Origin: SSF14 sp037045585
GTDB taxonomy: Bacteria; Actinomycetota; Acidimicrobiia; Acidimicrobiales; Microtrichaceae
Length of the DNA: 64,000 nt
NCBI GenBank assembly: GCA_037045585.1
Contig: JBAOIR010000072.1
Span: 62,001 to 126,000 of the forward strand
Direction of reading: 5' to 3'
In this document: positions 9,503-18,655 of the stretch, in pieces
Layout of the letters: the number at the start of each line of letters is the position of its first letter
How positions within the stretch are numbered: the stretch's first letter is position 1
Notes under the pieces: generated by a model
Told to the model about the DNA's origin: nothing
What the model saw: only the letters and a program-made list of their open reading frames with translations
The model's database searches: none
Position numbers and translations under genes: made by a program

Positions 9503-10126
9503 TGGCCGAGCAGCTGAACCTCCGCGACGCACTCGCCGCTCGGCCTCGACGCAGCGACGACCGACGTGACGGTCGTGCGCTCGGCCTACCTCGCCGCCAT
9601 TCGTACCGCGGACCCTGATCGCAATGCCGCAGCGGGCGCCACAGCGGCCTCGGCTCGCCTCACCGTCGCCTACCGCGGTCCCAGGACCGACGCGCTCGTC
9701 GCCGGCGTGCGGACGCCGGATTCCGACGAGACGTTGCGTCCGGCCGACTGCACCAACTCCGCCGTGCCGTTGACCCCGCGGGAACCGCAGCGGTGGTGAT
9801 CACCGTCGACGTGCGGGTGATCGCCGACGACACCATCGAGGTCTGCGGCACCGCCCGATCTCACCTTCGCCTGGCTCGTGCAGACCGGCCACGTCGTGGG
9901 CGACGTGACGTTCCTCGACCGGTCCGCCGCCCTCCTCCAGATCCTGGTCGCCTTCGTGGACGAACCCGTCTGCCAGATGATCTTCGACCTCCAGGGCCGG
10001 GCCGCCCACGGCACGACCGAGGTGTTCTGCACCATCGACTCGATCGAGGACCGCCCCGCCCCACCGATCGACGCCGTCACCCGGTTCATCGCCGAGCACC
10101 TGGCCGAGACGATCAGCGCCGGCTGA
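9503..10126 (+). CDS. Conserved-looking hypothetical protein, three frame breaks
   Basis: No single frame is long, but joining frames gives one coherent protein of about 207 residues: MAEQLNLRDALAA, then GLDAATTDVTVVRSAY, then TAAVVITVDVRVIADD, then FAWLVQTGHVVGDVTFLD to HLAETISAG. Breaks fall near 9535, 9765 and 9862. Codon usage is high-GC throughout, as in real genes here. No signal peptide, membrane segment or known motif is visible. The C-terminal part (CQMIFDLQGRAAHGTTEVFC) is the most structured-looking. A perfect 11-bp hairpin follows the stop. The function is unknown. Confidence 0.55.
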
Positions 10127-10149
10127 CGGCAGGGTGACCGTGAGTTCCG

Positions 10150-10183
10150 GGCGCCAGCGGTACGTATCCGACCCGCTGGCGCC
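10150..10183. terminator. Bidirectional hairpin between convergent genes
   Basis: Perfect 11-bp stem (GGCGCCAGCGG and its complement) with a 12-base loop. It sits between the stop at 10126 and the convergent gene ending at 10208. There is no U tract, as is common in high-GC actinobacteria. Confidence 0.6.
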
Positions 10184-10207
10184 GCCCGAGACCGAGCGAG
10201 CGACCCG

Positions 10208-10696
10208 TCAGACCTCGTCGCGCTGCTGGCGTTGCAGGCGCAGTGCCACGACGGCGACCGCCATCGCTCCGAGCACGATCACGATGTCGGGTGCGGACGG
10301 CGAGATCCGCTCGGCGAACAACCCGAACCCGGCGGTGAGGATCAGCAGCCCGTTGCGCACCAGGTCGATCCACGACACCGGCTGCGTCGAGGTCGCCCCG
10401 AAGCACGCGCACGAGAGGACCGCGCCGGACCGAACGACGCGCACCAACACCACGGTGAACCCGATGAGGAACGCGAGCGCCACCGCCGCGCCCACCCACG
10501 GCACGGCCAACAGCAGGATGGCCACACCGAACTCCAGGAACGGCAGCACCTTCGCCGCCGTCTCGGGCGAGCGGATGCCCATGGCCTCGAACTCGGCGGC
10601 GACCGTCGCCGGGGCTCGCAGTTTGGCACTGCCGGCGGCCCAGAAGATCACGGCCAGGAGCACGGCGCTGACGTAGCCGACGCCGGCGAGGGTCAC
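10208..10696 (-). CDS. MauE/DoxX-like integral membrane protein
   Basis: 162 residues from GTG 10696. Four hydrophobic helices are evident (VGYVSAVLLAVIFWAAGSAK, FLEFGVAILLLAVPWVG, AAVALAFLIGFTVVLV, LVRNGLLILTAGFGLFA). The motif SCACFG between helices 3 and 4 is the conserved cysteine pair of MauE-type proteins. That family supports disulfide handling or electron transfer in the membrane, originally in methylamine dehydrogenase maturation. No methylamine dehydrogenase genes are nearby, so the role here is probably general thiol redox. Codons upstream of 10696 look non-coding. Confidence 0.7.
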   Translation of the reverse strand: MTLAGVGYVSAVLLAVIFWAAGSAKLRAPATVAAEFEAMGIRSPETAAKVLPFLEFGVAILLLAVPWVGAAVALAFLIGFTVVLVRVVRSGAVLSCACFGATSTQPVSWIDLVRNGLLILTAGFGLFAERISPSAPDIVIVLGAMAVAVVALRLQRQQRDEV

Positions 10697-10709
10697 GTCA
10701 CGTCGCCGA

Positions 10710-12178
10710 TCACTCCGCCGACCGGTAGCCGCGCTCGATCTCCCAGCGCCGAGACGCCTCGCCCATCGGGGTCGTCGGATAACGGTCGACGAACGGCCAG
10801 ACCTCCTCGGCCAGGCGCCGCCAGTTGGCGACAGCGCGGAGCTCACCGAACAGGGCGTACAGCCCGAGGTTGATGCGCTGGATGACCACCATGAACGACG
10901 GCAGCGTCACGCTCTTCATCACCTCGGCGTAGGGGCCGCTCAGGTCGAAGAATCGCCGGAGGCTGTCCGGACCGCGTACTCCGAGGTGACCGCCATGGTC
11001 TCGTCCTTCAGCACCATCTCGAAGAAGTGCGAGAAGTACTCGTGGATGAGGTCGTCGGACAGCTTGGGATCGTCGACCAGCACTCCCGCCTCGGACCACA
11101 CGCGCCGGACCTCGACAGGGTCCTGGCGGAGCACCATGGCGGTGATGAGGCGCTGGAACTCGGCGATCTCGTCAGGCGTGAACACCTTGCAGAGGCCGAA
11201 GTCGAGGAACGTGACCTCGCCACCGGGTCGGAACAGGTAGTTGCCGGGGTGCGGGTCGCCGTTGAACACACCGAGCCGGTAGATGCCCCCGAACGCGAAC
11301 CGGTAGAGCGTCTCGGCCGTGAGGTTGCGTTCCTCCTGACTCCACTCCAACACGTCGGTCCACTTCGCCCCGTAGGCCAGCTCGGTGCAGAGGACCCGGC
11401 CGGTCGACAGCTCGTGCAGCACCTCGGGCACCGAGATGGTGGGGTGGCCACCGAAGTAGTCGACGAATCGCTGTTGGTTCTCGGCCTCGTTGCGATAGTC
11501 GAGCTCCTCCAGCAGCCGGTCGCGCAGCTCGGCGACGAGGGGCGCCGGGTCGAGGCCGCTGAACAGCATGCCCATGGCCCCGAACAGCAGGTCGCTGTTG
11601 TCGAGGTCAGCGCGAATGGCGGCGTCGACACCGGGGTACTGCACCTTCACGGCCACGGCGCGCCCGTCGTGGGTGACGGCGCGGTGCACTTGGCCGATCG
11701 ACGCCGAGGCCATCGGCTCGCGCTCGAACGACACGAACACCGTGTCGGGCTCACCGCCCAACTCGGCGCGGACCACCCCGGCGACGAGCTCGTAGCTCAT
11801 CGGCGGGGCGTCCTGCTGCATCTGGGCGAGGGCCTGCCGCACCGGCTCGGGCAGACCGCCGTCGAGGTAGCTGGCCATCTGGCCGAGCTTCATGACAGCG
11901 CCCTTCATGTTGCCGAGCACCTCGGCCACCTGCTCGGCGGTCTGCAGTTCGTAGCGGGCCTGCAGCTCGGCCTTGCGTTCGTCCGACACGAACGCCGACC
12001 CGACCGTCTTGCGGGCGTAGTTGGCGCCCGCGACCGTGCTGAGCTTCACCAGCTCAGCGGTGCGCTCGCTGCGACCGGACGCCATCATCGACGCCGCGCC
12101 GACGCGACGTCGGCGGGACACGAGTGCCCCGCCGACGGTCGCTGCGCCAAGGGCGAGAACGAGAGATCGGACTCGCAA
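10710..12178 (-). CDS. ABC1/UbiB/ADCK-family atypical kinase, one frame break
   Basis: About 490 residues. Typical ABC1 motifs are present: the KxGQ segment MKLGQMASYLDG, ASIGQVHRA, AVAVKVQYPG (catalytic Lys), the catalytic loop GDPHPGNYLF and the DFG-equivalent LDFGLCK. The family consists of ADCK/UbiB-like ATPases linked to ubiquinone or other isoprenoid lipid metabolism. An N-terminal hydrophobic stretch (SLVLALGAATVGGALV) may anchor it. The frame breaks near 10965, after the sequence SEYAVRTA, and the C-terminal 90 residues continue in another frame to 10710. A TTG at 12178, 9 bases after the cyclophilin stop, is the likeliest start; an ATG at MMASGRS is an alternative. Confidence 0.75.
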
Positions 12179-12186
12179 CGGGTGGG

Positions 12187-12747
12187 TCAGGACTCGTCGA
12201 TGGTGATCGAGTTGATCACGACATCGGTGCCGGGACGATCGGAGCGATCGGTCTGCACCTTCTGGATCTCCTCGAGCACCTCGAGGCCGCTGATCAGCTT
12301 GCCGAAGAGCGAGTACGACGGCGGCAGGCCGACGCCGGACGGGCCGGACACGATGAAGAACTGGCTGCCGTTGGTGTTGGGGCCGGCGTTCGCCATGGCG
12401 AGCGATCCGATCTCGTACTGGCCGCGCTGGGGCAGCTCGTCCTCGAAGCGGTAGCCGGGGCCGCCGCGACCGGAGCCCTCGGGGCAGCCGCCCTGGATCA
12501 TGAACCCGTTGATGACCCGGTGGAAGATCAGCCCGTCGTAGTAGTGGTAGCGGGCGAGGTTCACGAAGTTGTTGACCGTCTTGGGTGCCTTCGACGGGTG
12601 CAGGTACGCGACCATGTCGCCGAGCGAGGTCGAGATCGTCGCCTGGTAGCTCTTCTCGGGATCGATCGTCATCGGCATCGGCGCCGGGAACTTGGTCTGG
12701 CGCTCCGAGCTGCCGTCGGCGGCCGGTGCGGGGGTGGAGGAGCTCAT
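12187..12747 (-). CDS. Cyclophilin-type peptidyl-prolyl cis-trans isomerase
   Basis: 186 residues. The fold motifs FHRVINGFMIQGGCP, GPGYRFEDE, LAMANAGPNTNGSQFFIV and LFGKLISGLEVLEEIQ are canonical, including the catalytic Arg and the FFI strand. A Pro/Ser-rich leader of about 25 residues precedes the domain and is not a signal peptide, so it is cytoplasmic. AAAGGT lies at Shine-Dalgarno distance before the ATG at 12747. It is followed closely by the ABC1 kinase gene on the same strand. Confidence 0.9.
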   Translation of the reverse strand: MSSSTPAPAADGSSERQTKFPAPMPMTIDPEKSYQATISTSLGDMVAYLHPSKAPKTVNNFVNLARYHYYDGLIFHRVINGFMIQGGCPEGSGRGGPGYRFEDELPQRGQYEIGSLAMANAGPNTNGSQFFIVSGPSGVGLPPSYSLFGKLISGLEVLEEIQKVQTDRSDRPGTDVVINSITIDES

Positions 12748-12823
12748 CGTGAGACCTTTCGTGGGTTGCGGAATCCGCGGGACAACCTAGCGGCACCGAA
12801 CCCAGCGGAGGAGGCCGAGACCG

Positions 12824-14290
12824 TCAGGATCCGCCGGCCCCGAACTCGGCGAGGATCGGGAGCGCCTCGGCGTTCTTCAGCTCGAGCACCGAGGCGCCGC
12901 CCTTGTTGGCGCCCACCGTGGGGAGGACCAACGTCTCGGGGTTGGCTCCGCCGAGCTGGCGGGCGAGCCCGACGAGGTCGAAGAACCCGACCTCGGAGTC
13001 GACCCGGACCCCCTTGGCCGCTGCACCGCCGACCTTGGCGAGCGTCAACGGGTTGCGGTTCTCACCGACGGTCTTGAGGACGGTGCGGATGAAGTTCTGC
13101 TGACGAACCTGCCGGCCCAGGTCGGCGGTCGGTTCGAGGACCGGCTTCCCGTCGATCTCTTCGGTGTAGTGCCGCGACCGCACGTAGGCGAGCGCTTGGG
13201 TGCCGTCGAGCTGGTTGTCACCGGCCGTCGCGATCTTGAGGCCGGAGTTCGCGTCGATCACCGGGTGGGGGAAGTTGATCGTGATGCCGCCGACCGCGTC
13301 CACCATGCCGGCGAAGCTGACGAAGTCGACCTCGATGTAGCGGTTGATCGGGATGCCGAGGTTGGCGGTGACGCTGCGCACCAGGTTGTCGGGGCCCTGC
13401 GCGTAGGTGCCGTTGATACGACCCTTCTTGCCGGTGGCCACGTTGGTGACCCACAGGTCTCGGGGGATGGACATCATCTCGGCCCGGTCGCCGTCGACGC
13501 GCAGCACGATGATCGTGTCGCTGCGTCGACCCTTGACCTCGGTGCCGGTGCCGATCACCCCGACGTTGGGGGTGTCGCCCTCGATGCCCTCCCGCGAGTC
13601 CGAACCGACGATGAGGTAGTTGACGGCGCTCCCGGTCGCCGGGACGAGGGCGTCGCCCAACTCGACGCGGTAGAGCCCGTTGAAGGTGTTCCACCCCCAG
13701 AACAGCACCCCGCCGAGCAGCAGGATCACGAGCAGCGGCAGGTAGAGGAAGATCCATCGGAGCTTGGGGCGGAACCACTTGGCCTTCGGGCGCAGCCGGG
13801 ACGGACCACGGTCGCGGCCGCCGGGCGAGTCGGGCGCGGCCGGGGACGGGGCGGTGCGCTGGGGTGCCCGCGTCGGGGCGGCCGGCGCCTGGGCCGCGGC
13901 GCGGTACTGCTCCTGGGCGCGCGCCTGGGCCGCCGGGCTCGAGGCGACCGGGCTCGACGCGACCGGGGCCGCTCCGGGGCGGGGGGATCCGGCCGGTCCG
14001 GCCGCTCCGCCGGTGGGTGAGGCCACGTAGTACTGGCGACCGACACCGGGGTCGTCGGGAGGACGGGCCGCTGCCGGCGAGGTACCCATCACCGTCGTGT
14101 GATCGGGATCCGGCGGGGAAACGCGTTGGCCTGGTGGTACGACCCGGTCCGGCGGCGGCGCCGCCGAGCGCTCCGCCGGGACGGGACCACGTTCGAGGTC
14201 CTCGAGCCGACGCAGCCGGGCCCACACGTCCTCGGAGGCTGGGGCGTCGTCGGCGGGGGCGTCGTCGGCGGGGAGGTCCTGGTCGTTCAC
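12824..14290 (-). CDS. LytR-CpsA-Psr (LCP) family cell-wall glycopolymer ligase
   Basis: 488 residues from GTG 14290. A long Pro/Ala-rich cytoplasmic N-terminus (about 230 residues) precedes one membrane helix (WIFLYLPLLVILLLGGVLFW) and the extracellular LCP domain. Its motifs are NYLIVGSDSR, RSDTIIVLRVDGD, MMSIPRDLWV and KKGRINGTYAQGP, with Arg and Asp residues for pyrophosphate and Mg binding. The family transfers undecaprenyl-linked polymers such as arabinogalactan or teichoic-type chains to peptidoglycan. The extended disordered N-terminus is unusually long. The gene is divergent from the one at 14428. Confidence 0.88.
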   Translation of the reverse strand: MNDQDLPADDAPADDAPASEDVWARLRRLEDLERGPVPAERSAAPPPDRVVPPGQRVSPPDPDHTTVMGTSPAAARPPDDPGVGRQYYVASPTGGAAGPAGSPRPGAAPVASSPVASSPAAQARAQEQYRAAAQAPAAPTRAPQRTAPSPAAPDSPGGRDRGPSRLRPKAKWFRPKLRWIFLYLPLLVILLLGGVLFWGWNTFNGLYRVELGDALVPATGSAVNYLIVGSDSREGIEGDTPNVGVIGTGTEVKGRRSDTIIVLRVDGDRAEMMSIPRDLWVTNVATGKKGRINGTYAQGPDNLVRSVTANLGIPINRYIEVDFVSFAGMVDAVGGITINFPHPVIDANSGLKIATAGDNQLDGTQALAYVRSRHYTEEIDGKPVLEPTADLGRQVRQQNFIRTVLKTVGENRNPLTLAKVGGAAAKGVRVDSEVGFFDLVGLARQLGGANPETLVLPTVGANKGGASVLELKNAEALPILAEFGAGGS

Positions 14291-14427
14291 CCGGCAAGTC
14301 TGACCGACCGCCGATGGTCGAGCGGTGCATGGGTTCTCAGGAACCTGGGCGACCGATTTCGGGTCGACCCCCGATACCCTCACCTTGAGTGAGTTCAACA
14401 ACACCTCGAGTGGTTGGCGGGAGCGAG

Positions 14428-15309
14428 ATGTCCACGCACTGGCGAGCAACGGAGACCGACGGCCTACCGGAGTTCGCCGCGCCGCAGGACGATTCCGGCA
14501 GCGACCTGGTGCTGGCACCGCTTCCCGGGCTCCCGACCCGTTGGGACGCGCTCGACCCGTCGGGCCAGCCGATCCGCCACCCCGACGCCGCTGCCGGGAA
14601 CGGCATCGACGTCCGCAACGGGTTCATCGAGACCGTCCCGCTCGACCAACGACCGTTCGGCGACCCGGCGTTCCGTGAGCCGGCCTTCGGCGACGCGGCG
14701 TTCACCGAACCGGCGTTCGGCGACGCGGCGTTCGCCGCTCCCGCCCTCCGGCCCGGCGGCCACCCCGCGCCGATGCCCGCTCCCGGCCCGTCGGGAATCA
14801 CTCCCCTCGCCCCGCCCCGGGACGCCCTGCTCCACGATGTCGAGCGAGTGTGCCGGCGCCTCGTTGGCATCGAGGCCGTGGCCCGGTCGATCGCCGTCGA
14901 CGCCGTTGACGCCTCGACCGACGCGCACCACCCCGACGGCGACCCCTCGACCGCGATGGCGGCCGCCGTGCGGTCGTGCCTCGCCGTCGACCTCGCCGAC
15001 GAACGCCGGATCCCCTACTACCAGCACCGCGCCCGCCTCCGCCGCGACCTCGCCCGCCGGACCGACCGCGACCGCGCCATCCTCGCGATGCGCCATGTCG
15101 TCGGGGTGCCGCCGAGTGGCGTGGCCGCACGTCTCGACGTGCCCGAGAGCCAGGTGCGGGAGACCGCGTCGGCGTGGTGTCCCGACGACAGCCGGGTCGA
15201 CAGTCTCGCCCTCCTGCGAGGCATCGACAGTTGGATCAGCTCCGATCTCGGCAGCGCCGCACCGGGCGTGACCGGCCACGAGCTGGCCCACCTCGACGAC
15301 GTGATCTGA
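14428..15309 (+). CDS. Hypothetical protein with short tandem repeats and a sigma-region-4-like HTH
   Basis: 293 residues from ATG 14428, which has GGGAG five bases upstream. Residues 78-107 carry a 10-residue repeat (DPAFREPAFG, DAAFTEPAFG, DAAFAAPAL). A charged helical middle is followed by RDRAILAMRHVVGVPPSGVA and ARLDVPESQVRETASAW, which has the spacing of sigma-70 region 4 (helix, turn, recognition helix). No region 2 is visible, so it is not a sigma factor. It may be a DNA-binding or partner protein related to the N-terminus of the gene at 16284. Confidence 0.6.
   Translation: MSTHWRATETDGLPEFAAPQDDSGSDLVLAPLPGLPTRWDALDPSGQPIRHPDAAAGNGIDVRNGFIETVPLDQRPFGDPAFREPAFGDAAFTEPAFGDAAFAAPALRPGGHPAPMPAPGPSGITPLAPPRDALLHDVERVCRRLVGIEAVARSIAVDAVDASTDAHHPDGDPSTAMAAAVRSCLAVDLADERRIPYYQHRARLRRDLARRTDRDRAILAMRHVVGVPPSGVAARLDVPESQVRETASAWCPDDSRVDSLALLRGIDSWISSDLGSAAPGVTGHELAHLDDVI
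14659..14748 (+). repeat. Three tandem 30-bp in-frame repeats
   Basis: Three 30-base units encode the decapeptide repeat with consensus (D)xAFxEPAFG. They keep frame and so probably arose by slippage inside the coding sequence. Confidence 0.7.
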
Positions 15310-15349
15310 GCCACCGGCCGGGCGGCAGCTCCCCGACGAGGACCCCCGG

Positions 15350-15355
15350 TAGACT
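15350..15355 (+). promoter_or_regulatory. Leaderless -10 element of the FKBP lipoprotein gene
   Basis: TAGACT ends 8 bases before the GTG start at 15364. No Shine-Dalgarno sequence is present. Confidence 0.45.
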
Positions 15356-15363
15356 CCCCCGCC

Positions 15364-16281
15364 GTGTCCCCGACCTCCCCACGTCTCCTCCGCTCCGCCG
15401 CGCCCCGCCGCCGGGGCTCCCGCCTGGCCGCCGTTCTCGCCGCTGGTCTCCTGCTCGCGCTCCCCGCGTGTGGAGACGACGAGACCGGTGTGAGCACCGC
15501 ATCGTGCACCAAGTCCGGTTCGCCGGACTGGGATTCCGACACTGCAACCCGCGACGGCGCCCCGTCGATCACCGTTCCCTGTGGCGCAGCGCCGAAGGAA
15601 CTCGGCATCGACGACCTGAAGGTCGGCGACGGTGACGAGGTCACCGACGGCACCGTCGCCGTCGTCGACTACATCGGGGCCAACTACTCCAATGGCGTGG
15701 TGTTCGACGCGTCCTACGGGCGCGCACCGTTCCCGGTGACGGTCGGCGCCGGCCAGGTCATCAAGGGCTGGGACCAGGGCCTCGTCGGCATGAAGGTCGG
15801 CGGCCGGCGGCAACTCGTGATCCCACCCGATCTCGGGTACGGCCCCCAGGCCAACGGAGACATCCCGGCGAACGAGACCCTCATCTTCGTCGTGGAGCTC
15901 CGCGCCGTGATCACGCAGCCCGAGAACCCGGCCCCCGTCCCCGGCGGCACCGTGACCGAACTGGTGTCGACCGACGAGATCGTCGGTACCGGCGACGCGG
16001 TCGAGGACGGCGACACGGTGACGGTGCACTACGTCGGCGTTCACGGCGGCAGCGGTGAGGTGTTCGACGCCTCGTGGACCCGGGGTCAGCCCTTCGACGT
16101 CCAGGTGGGCGCCGGCATGGTCATCGCTGGGTGGGACCAGGGCCTCGTCGGCATGAAGGTCGGCGGCCGTCGACGCCTCGAGATCCCCGGCGACCTCGCT
16201 TACGGATCCGAAGGTCGTCCCCCGACGATCGAGCCGAACGAGACGCTGGTGTTCCTCATCGACGTCCTCGGCATCAGTTGA
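15364..16281 (+). CDS. Secreted tandem-FKBP peptidyl-prolyl isomerase lipoprotein
   Basis: 305 residues. An Arg-rich n-region, a hydrophobic core (LAAVLAAGLLLALPAC) and the lipobox LPAC indicate a lipoprotein. Two FKBP domains follow, at about residues 85-185 and 200-305. Both carry the active-site strings: VVFDASYGRAPFPVTVGAG and VIKGWDQGLVGMKVGG in the first, VFDASWTRGQPFDVQVGAG and VIAGWDQGLVGMKVGG in the second. The near-identity of the second strings shows a recent duplication. It should assist folding of exported proteins at the outer face of the membrane. Three bases separate it from the next gene. Confidence 0.88.
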   Translation: MSPTSPRLLRSAAPRRRGSRLAAVLAAGLLLALPACGDDETGVSTASCTKSGSPDWDSDTATRDGAPSITVPCGAAPKELGIDDLKVGDGDEVTDGTVAVVDYIGANYSNGVVFDASYGRAPFPVTVGAGQVIKGWDQGLVGMKVGGRRQLVIPPDLGYGPQANGDIPANETLIFVVELRAVITQPENPAPVPGGTVTELVSTDEIVGTGDAVEDGDTVTVHYVGVHGGSGEVFDASWTRGQPFDVQVGAGMVIAGWDQGLVGMKVGGRRRLEIPGDLAYGSEGRPPTIEPNETLVFLIDVLGIS

Positions 16282-16283
16282 CG

Positions 16284-17811
16284 ATGGAGCCGACTGCCGT
16301 CAGCCGGGCCATCCTGGGCGGGCTGATCGCCGACGACACCCGCCGCGACGAGGTCGCCGCCTCGGTCACCGCCTGGATCGGGTCACACGCCGACCGCGTC
16401 GGCCGCCACACCGTGGCGTGGACCGCGGCCAAGAGCGTCGAGCTCGGTCTCGACGCGATCGACGCCGGGGCTGCGGCCATCCCGACGCCTGCACAGCTCA
16501 GCGTCTTCCGTAACCTCCCGGTCGGGAGCCGGGTGGTCGTGGCGCTCCACGAGTTCTGTGGGCTCGGCGACGACGAGGTCGCCCGGGTGACGGCCCGCCC
16601 GATCGCCGAGGTCAAGGTGCTGCTCGACACCGTGGGCGATGACGTCGCCCCGGTGCCCGAGCCCGCCCCGGTGCCCGAGCCCGCCGCTGCGCCCGAGCCC
16701 GCCCCGGTGCCCGAGCCCGCCGGGCGGCCCGCCCGCACCCCCACCTGCGGTCACGCCGCCCGCCGCGATCGCCGCCCCGAGCCGGTCGGCCCGCAGGAAG
16801 GCCGCCGCAGGCCCCCGCGCGTCGCGCACCCGTTGGTGGATCGTTGCGGCCGTGGTGGTCCTCGCGCTCGTCGCCGCCGGCATCGCGGCCAACAACCTTC
16901 GTGACGACTCACCGGCGACGACCACCGGTGCTGCGTCCGGTCTGGGCGACGCTGCGTCGGTCAGCCGTGAACAGTTGTCCGCCGGCTGCGCAACGCCCGC
17001 CGGTGACGCCGCCGTCACACCCGGCACCGTCGACACGACGATCGACGGGACGGCCCGCAGCTACCGCGTGATCGCTGCCGCACCGGTCGCCGCCGGTCGG
17101 CCCCGCCCGCTCGTGATCGCCTTCGGCGACGTGGGACAGTCCGTCGACCAGCTGGTCGCCGAGTCCCGGCTCGACGACCTCGCTGCTGCGCTCAAGCTCG
17201 TCGTCGTGACGGTCGCCCCGTCGGGGGATCCCACTCAGTGGAACGTCACCGGCTCGTCGGACGGCCCCGACGACGCTGCGCTCGTCGAGCAGATCATCCG
17301 CGACCAGGCGGCGCGGCTGTGCATCGACCAGACCCGGGTGTTGCTCGCCGGCCGCGGCGCCGGCGCCCACGTGGCCGCCGCCTTCGCCTGCTCCCATCCC
17401 GGTGAGGTCTCAGGGCTCATCCTCGTTGCCGGGGTGTACCGCACGTCGTCGTGCACGACCGCCGGGCCCTTCTCCATGCTCGCGGTCCTCGGCGCCGACG
17501 ACGACACGTACCCGATGTCGGGCGGCAACTCGCCCTCGTTCGAGGAGGCGTTCGGCGACCGTCTCGGCGACGGCGCGGCGTACGAACCCGTGGCACCCCC
17601 GGCGACGCTCGACGCCTGGGCCGACGAGCTCGGCTGCGTCAGCAACGCGAGCCAGCAGATCGGGCTCGCGACGGCCCGGATCGACACGACGTGCGACGAC
17701 GACGGCGAGGTCTGGCGCGTCGTCATCCCCGGCGCCGGCCACGAGTGGTACCCCGCGACCTACGACCTGATGGTGCAGTTCCTCACGACGGGGCCGTTCC
17801 GCACGACCTGA
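16284..17811 (+). CDS. Membrane protein: sigma4-like N-terminus fused to an extracellular esterase fold lacking its nucleophile
   Basis: About 508 residues with one frame break in the Pro-Glu-Pro repeat near 16730. Residues 1-120 end in LPVGSRVVVALHEFCGLGDD and EVARVTARPIAEVKVLLDTV, which resembles sigma region 4. A PEP-repeat linker and a membrane helix (WWIVAAVVVLALVAAGIAA) follow. The ectodomain is like PHB depolymerase/LpqC (AGRPRPLVIAFGDVGQSVDQ, IDQTRVLLAGRGAGAHVAAA, PGAGHEWY). The nucleophile motif GxSxG reads GRGAG, so the Ser is absent although the His is kept. The predicted topology is cytoplasmic HTH and extracellular domain. It may be a one-component sensor rather than an enzyme. 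Confidence 0.65.
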
Positions 17812-17863
17812 CCGGCCGCTCCGACCGACCTGACGGGTCCGGCCGGCACCAACGGGCGTCGGC

Positions 17864-18538
17864 CTATCGGACGGCTTCGAGCAGATCGGACAGCGCCCCA
17901 CACGCCGGCACCACGACCGCGTCGGTCGCCGACGGGCCACGTCCGACGAGGAGCAACGACCCGGTCGTCGTCTCGGCGACGAGGAACCCGACCTCGGGCA
18001 CCACCACACGCGACTCCATCTCGCCGATCATCGACCCGACGGTGGCGGCGTCGTTGTCGAGCGTCGTGGCCACCAGGTCGACGGTCGCGTCGAGCGACAG
18101 CTCCACCGCGTCGGCGAGGACATCCAACCCGACGGGCCCGGACGTCACGTCGATCCCGAGGAGCACCGACAGGGCGAGGAATCGGGCCGCCACCCAGCTG
18201 AGCGACTCCTCGCGGGTCCGGTCCGACGTCGTCGGACCGCCCGTCCCGATGTCGCTCATGGGGGCCCGGTCGAGCACCAGTTCGAGCGACGAGGCCGAGG
18301 CCCACGCACGCTCGCCGAGCCCGTAGAGGCGGGCGAGCAGCACCACGTCGGCGTCGGACAACGTCGCCGCACCTCGCTCGACCACGACCAGCTGGTCGGG
18401 AAGGAACCGTCCGTCGGATTCACGGGCGATCGCCGCCATCGTCGCGCCGGACTGTCCGCGCTCGCGGTGCAGCGCAGCACCGAACCGGGCGGCGGGGACG
18501 AGGTTCTCCTCGTCGAGGACGGTTGACGTTGCGGGCAC
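17864..18538 (-). CDS. XRE-like helix-turn-helix protein, unknown C-terminal domain
   Basis: 224 residues from GTG 18538. Residues 14-75 (ARFGAALHRERGQSGATMAA to DADVVLLARLYGLGERAW) have the spacing of an XRE/lambda-repressor-like HTH. The C-terminal 140 residues are mixed alpha/beta with no known motif (LLGIDVTSGPVGLDVLADAV, EVGFLVAETTTGSLLLVGRG). It is convergent with the membrane esterase-like gene. A repressor-type transcription factor with a ligand domain is likely. No target is evident. Confidence 0.6.
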   Translation of the reverse strand: MPATSTVLDEENLVPAARFGAALHRERGQSGATMAAIARESDGRFLPDQLVVVERGAATLSDADVVLLARLYGLGERAWASASSLELVLDRAPMSDIGTGGPTTSDRTREESLSWVAARFLALSVLLGIDVTSGPVGLDVLADAVELSLDATVDLVATTLDNDAATVGSMIGEMESRVVVPEVGFLVAETTTGSLLLVGRGPSATDAVVVPACGALSDLLEAVR

Positions 18539-18655
18539 GCAGTCTCATCGGCGCGTCCCGCCGTCCGGTTGAGGATCGGCGGCGCCAAACGGCCGCCCGA
18601 CCTATGGCCGGGGTTCGTCCGCACCGCCCGTGGATCAGTGCTGACGAAACGGGGG

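Noticed and set aside
10150..10183. Member of the dispersed palindrome family
   Set aside because: It has the geometry of a terminator and none of the TTCTGT/ACAGAA arm sequence.
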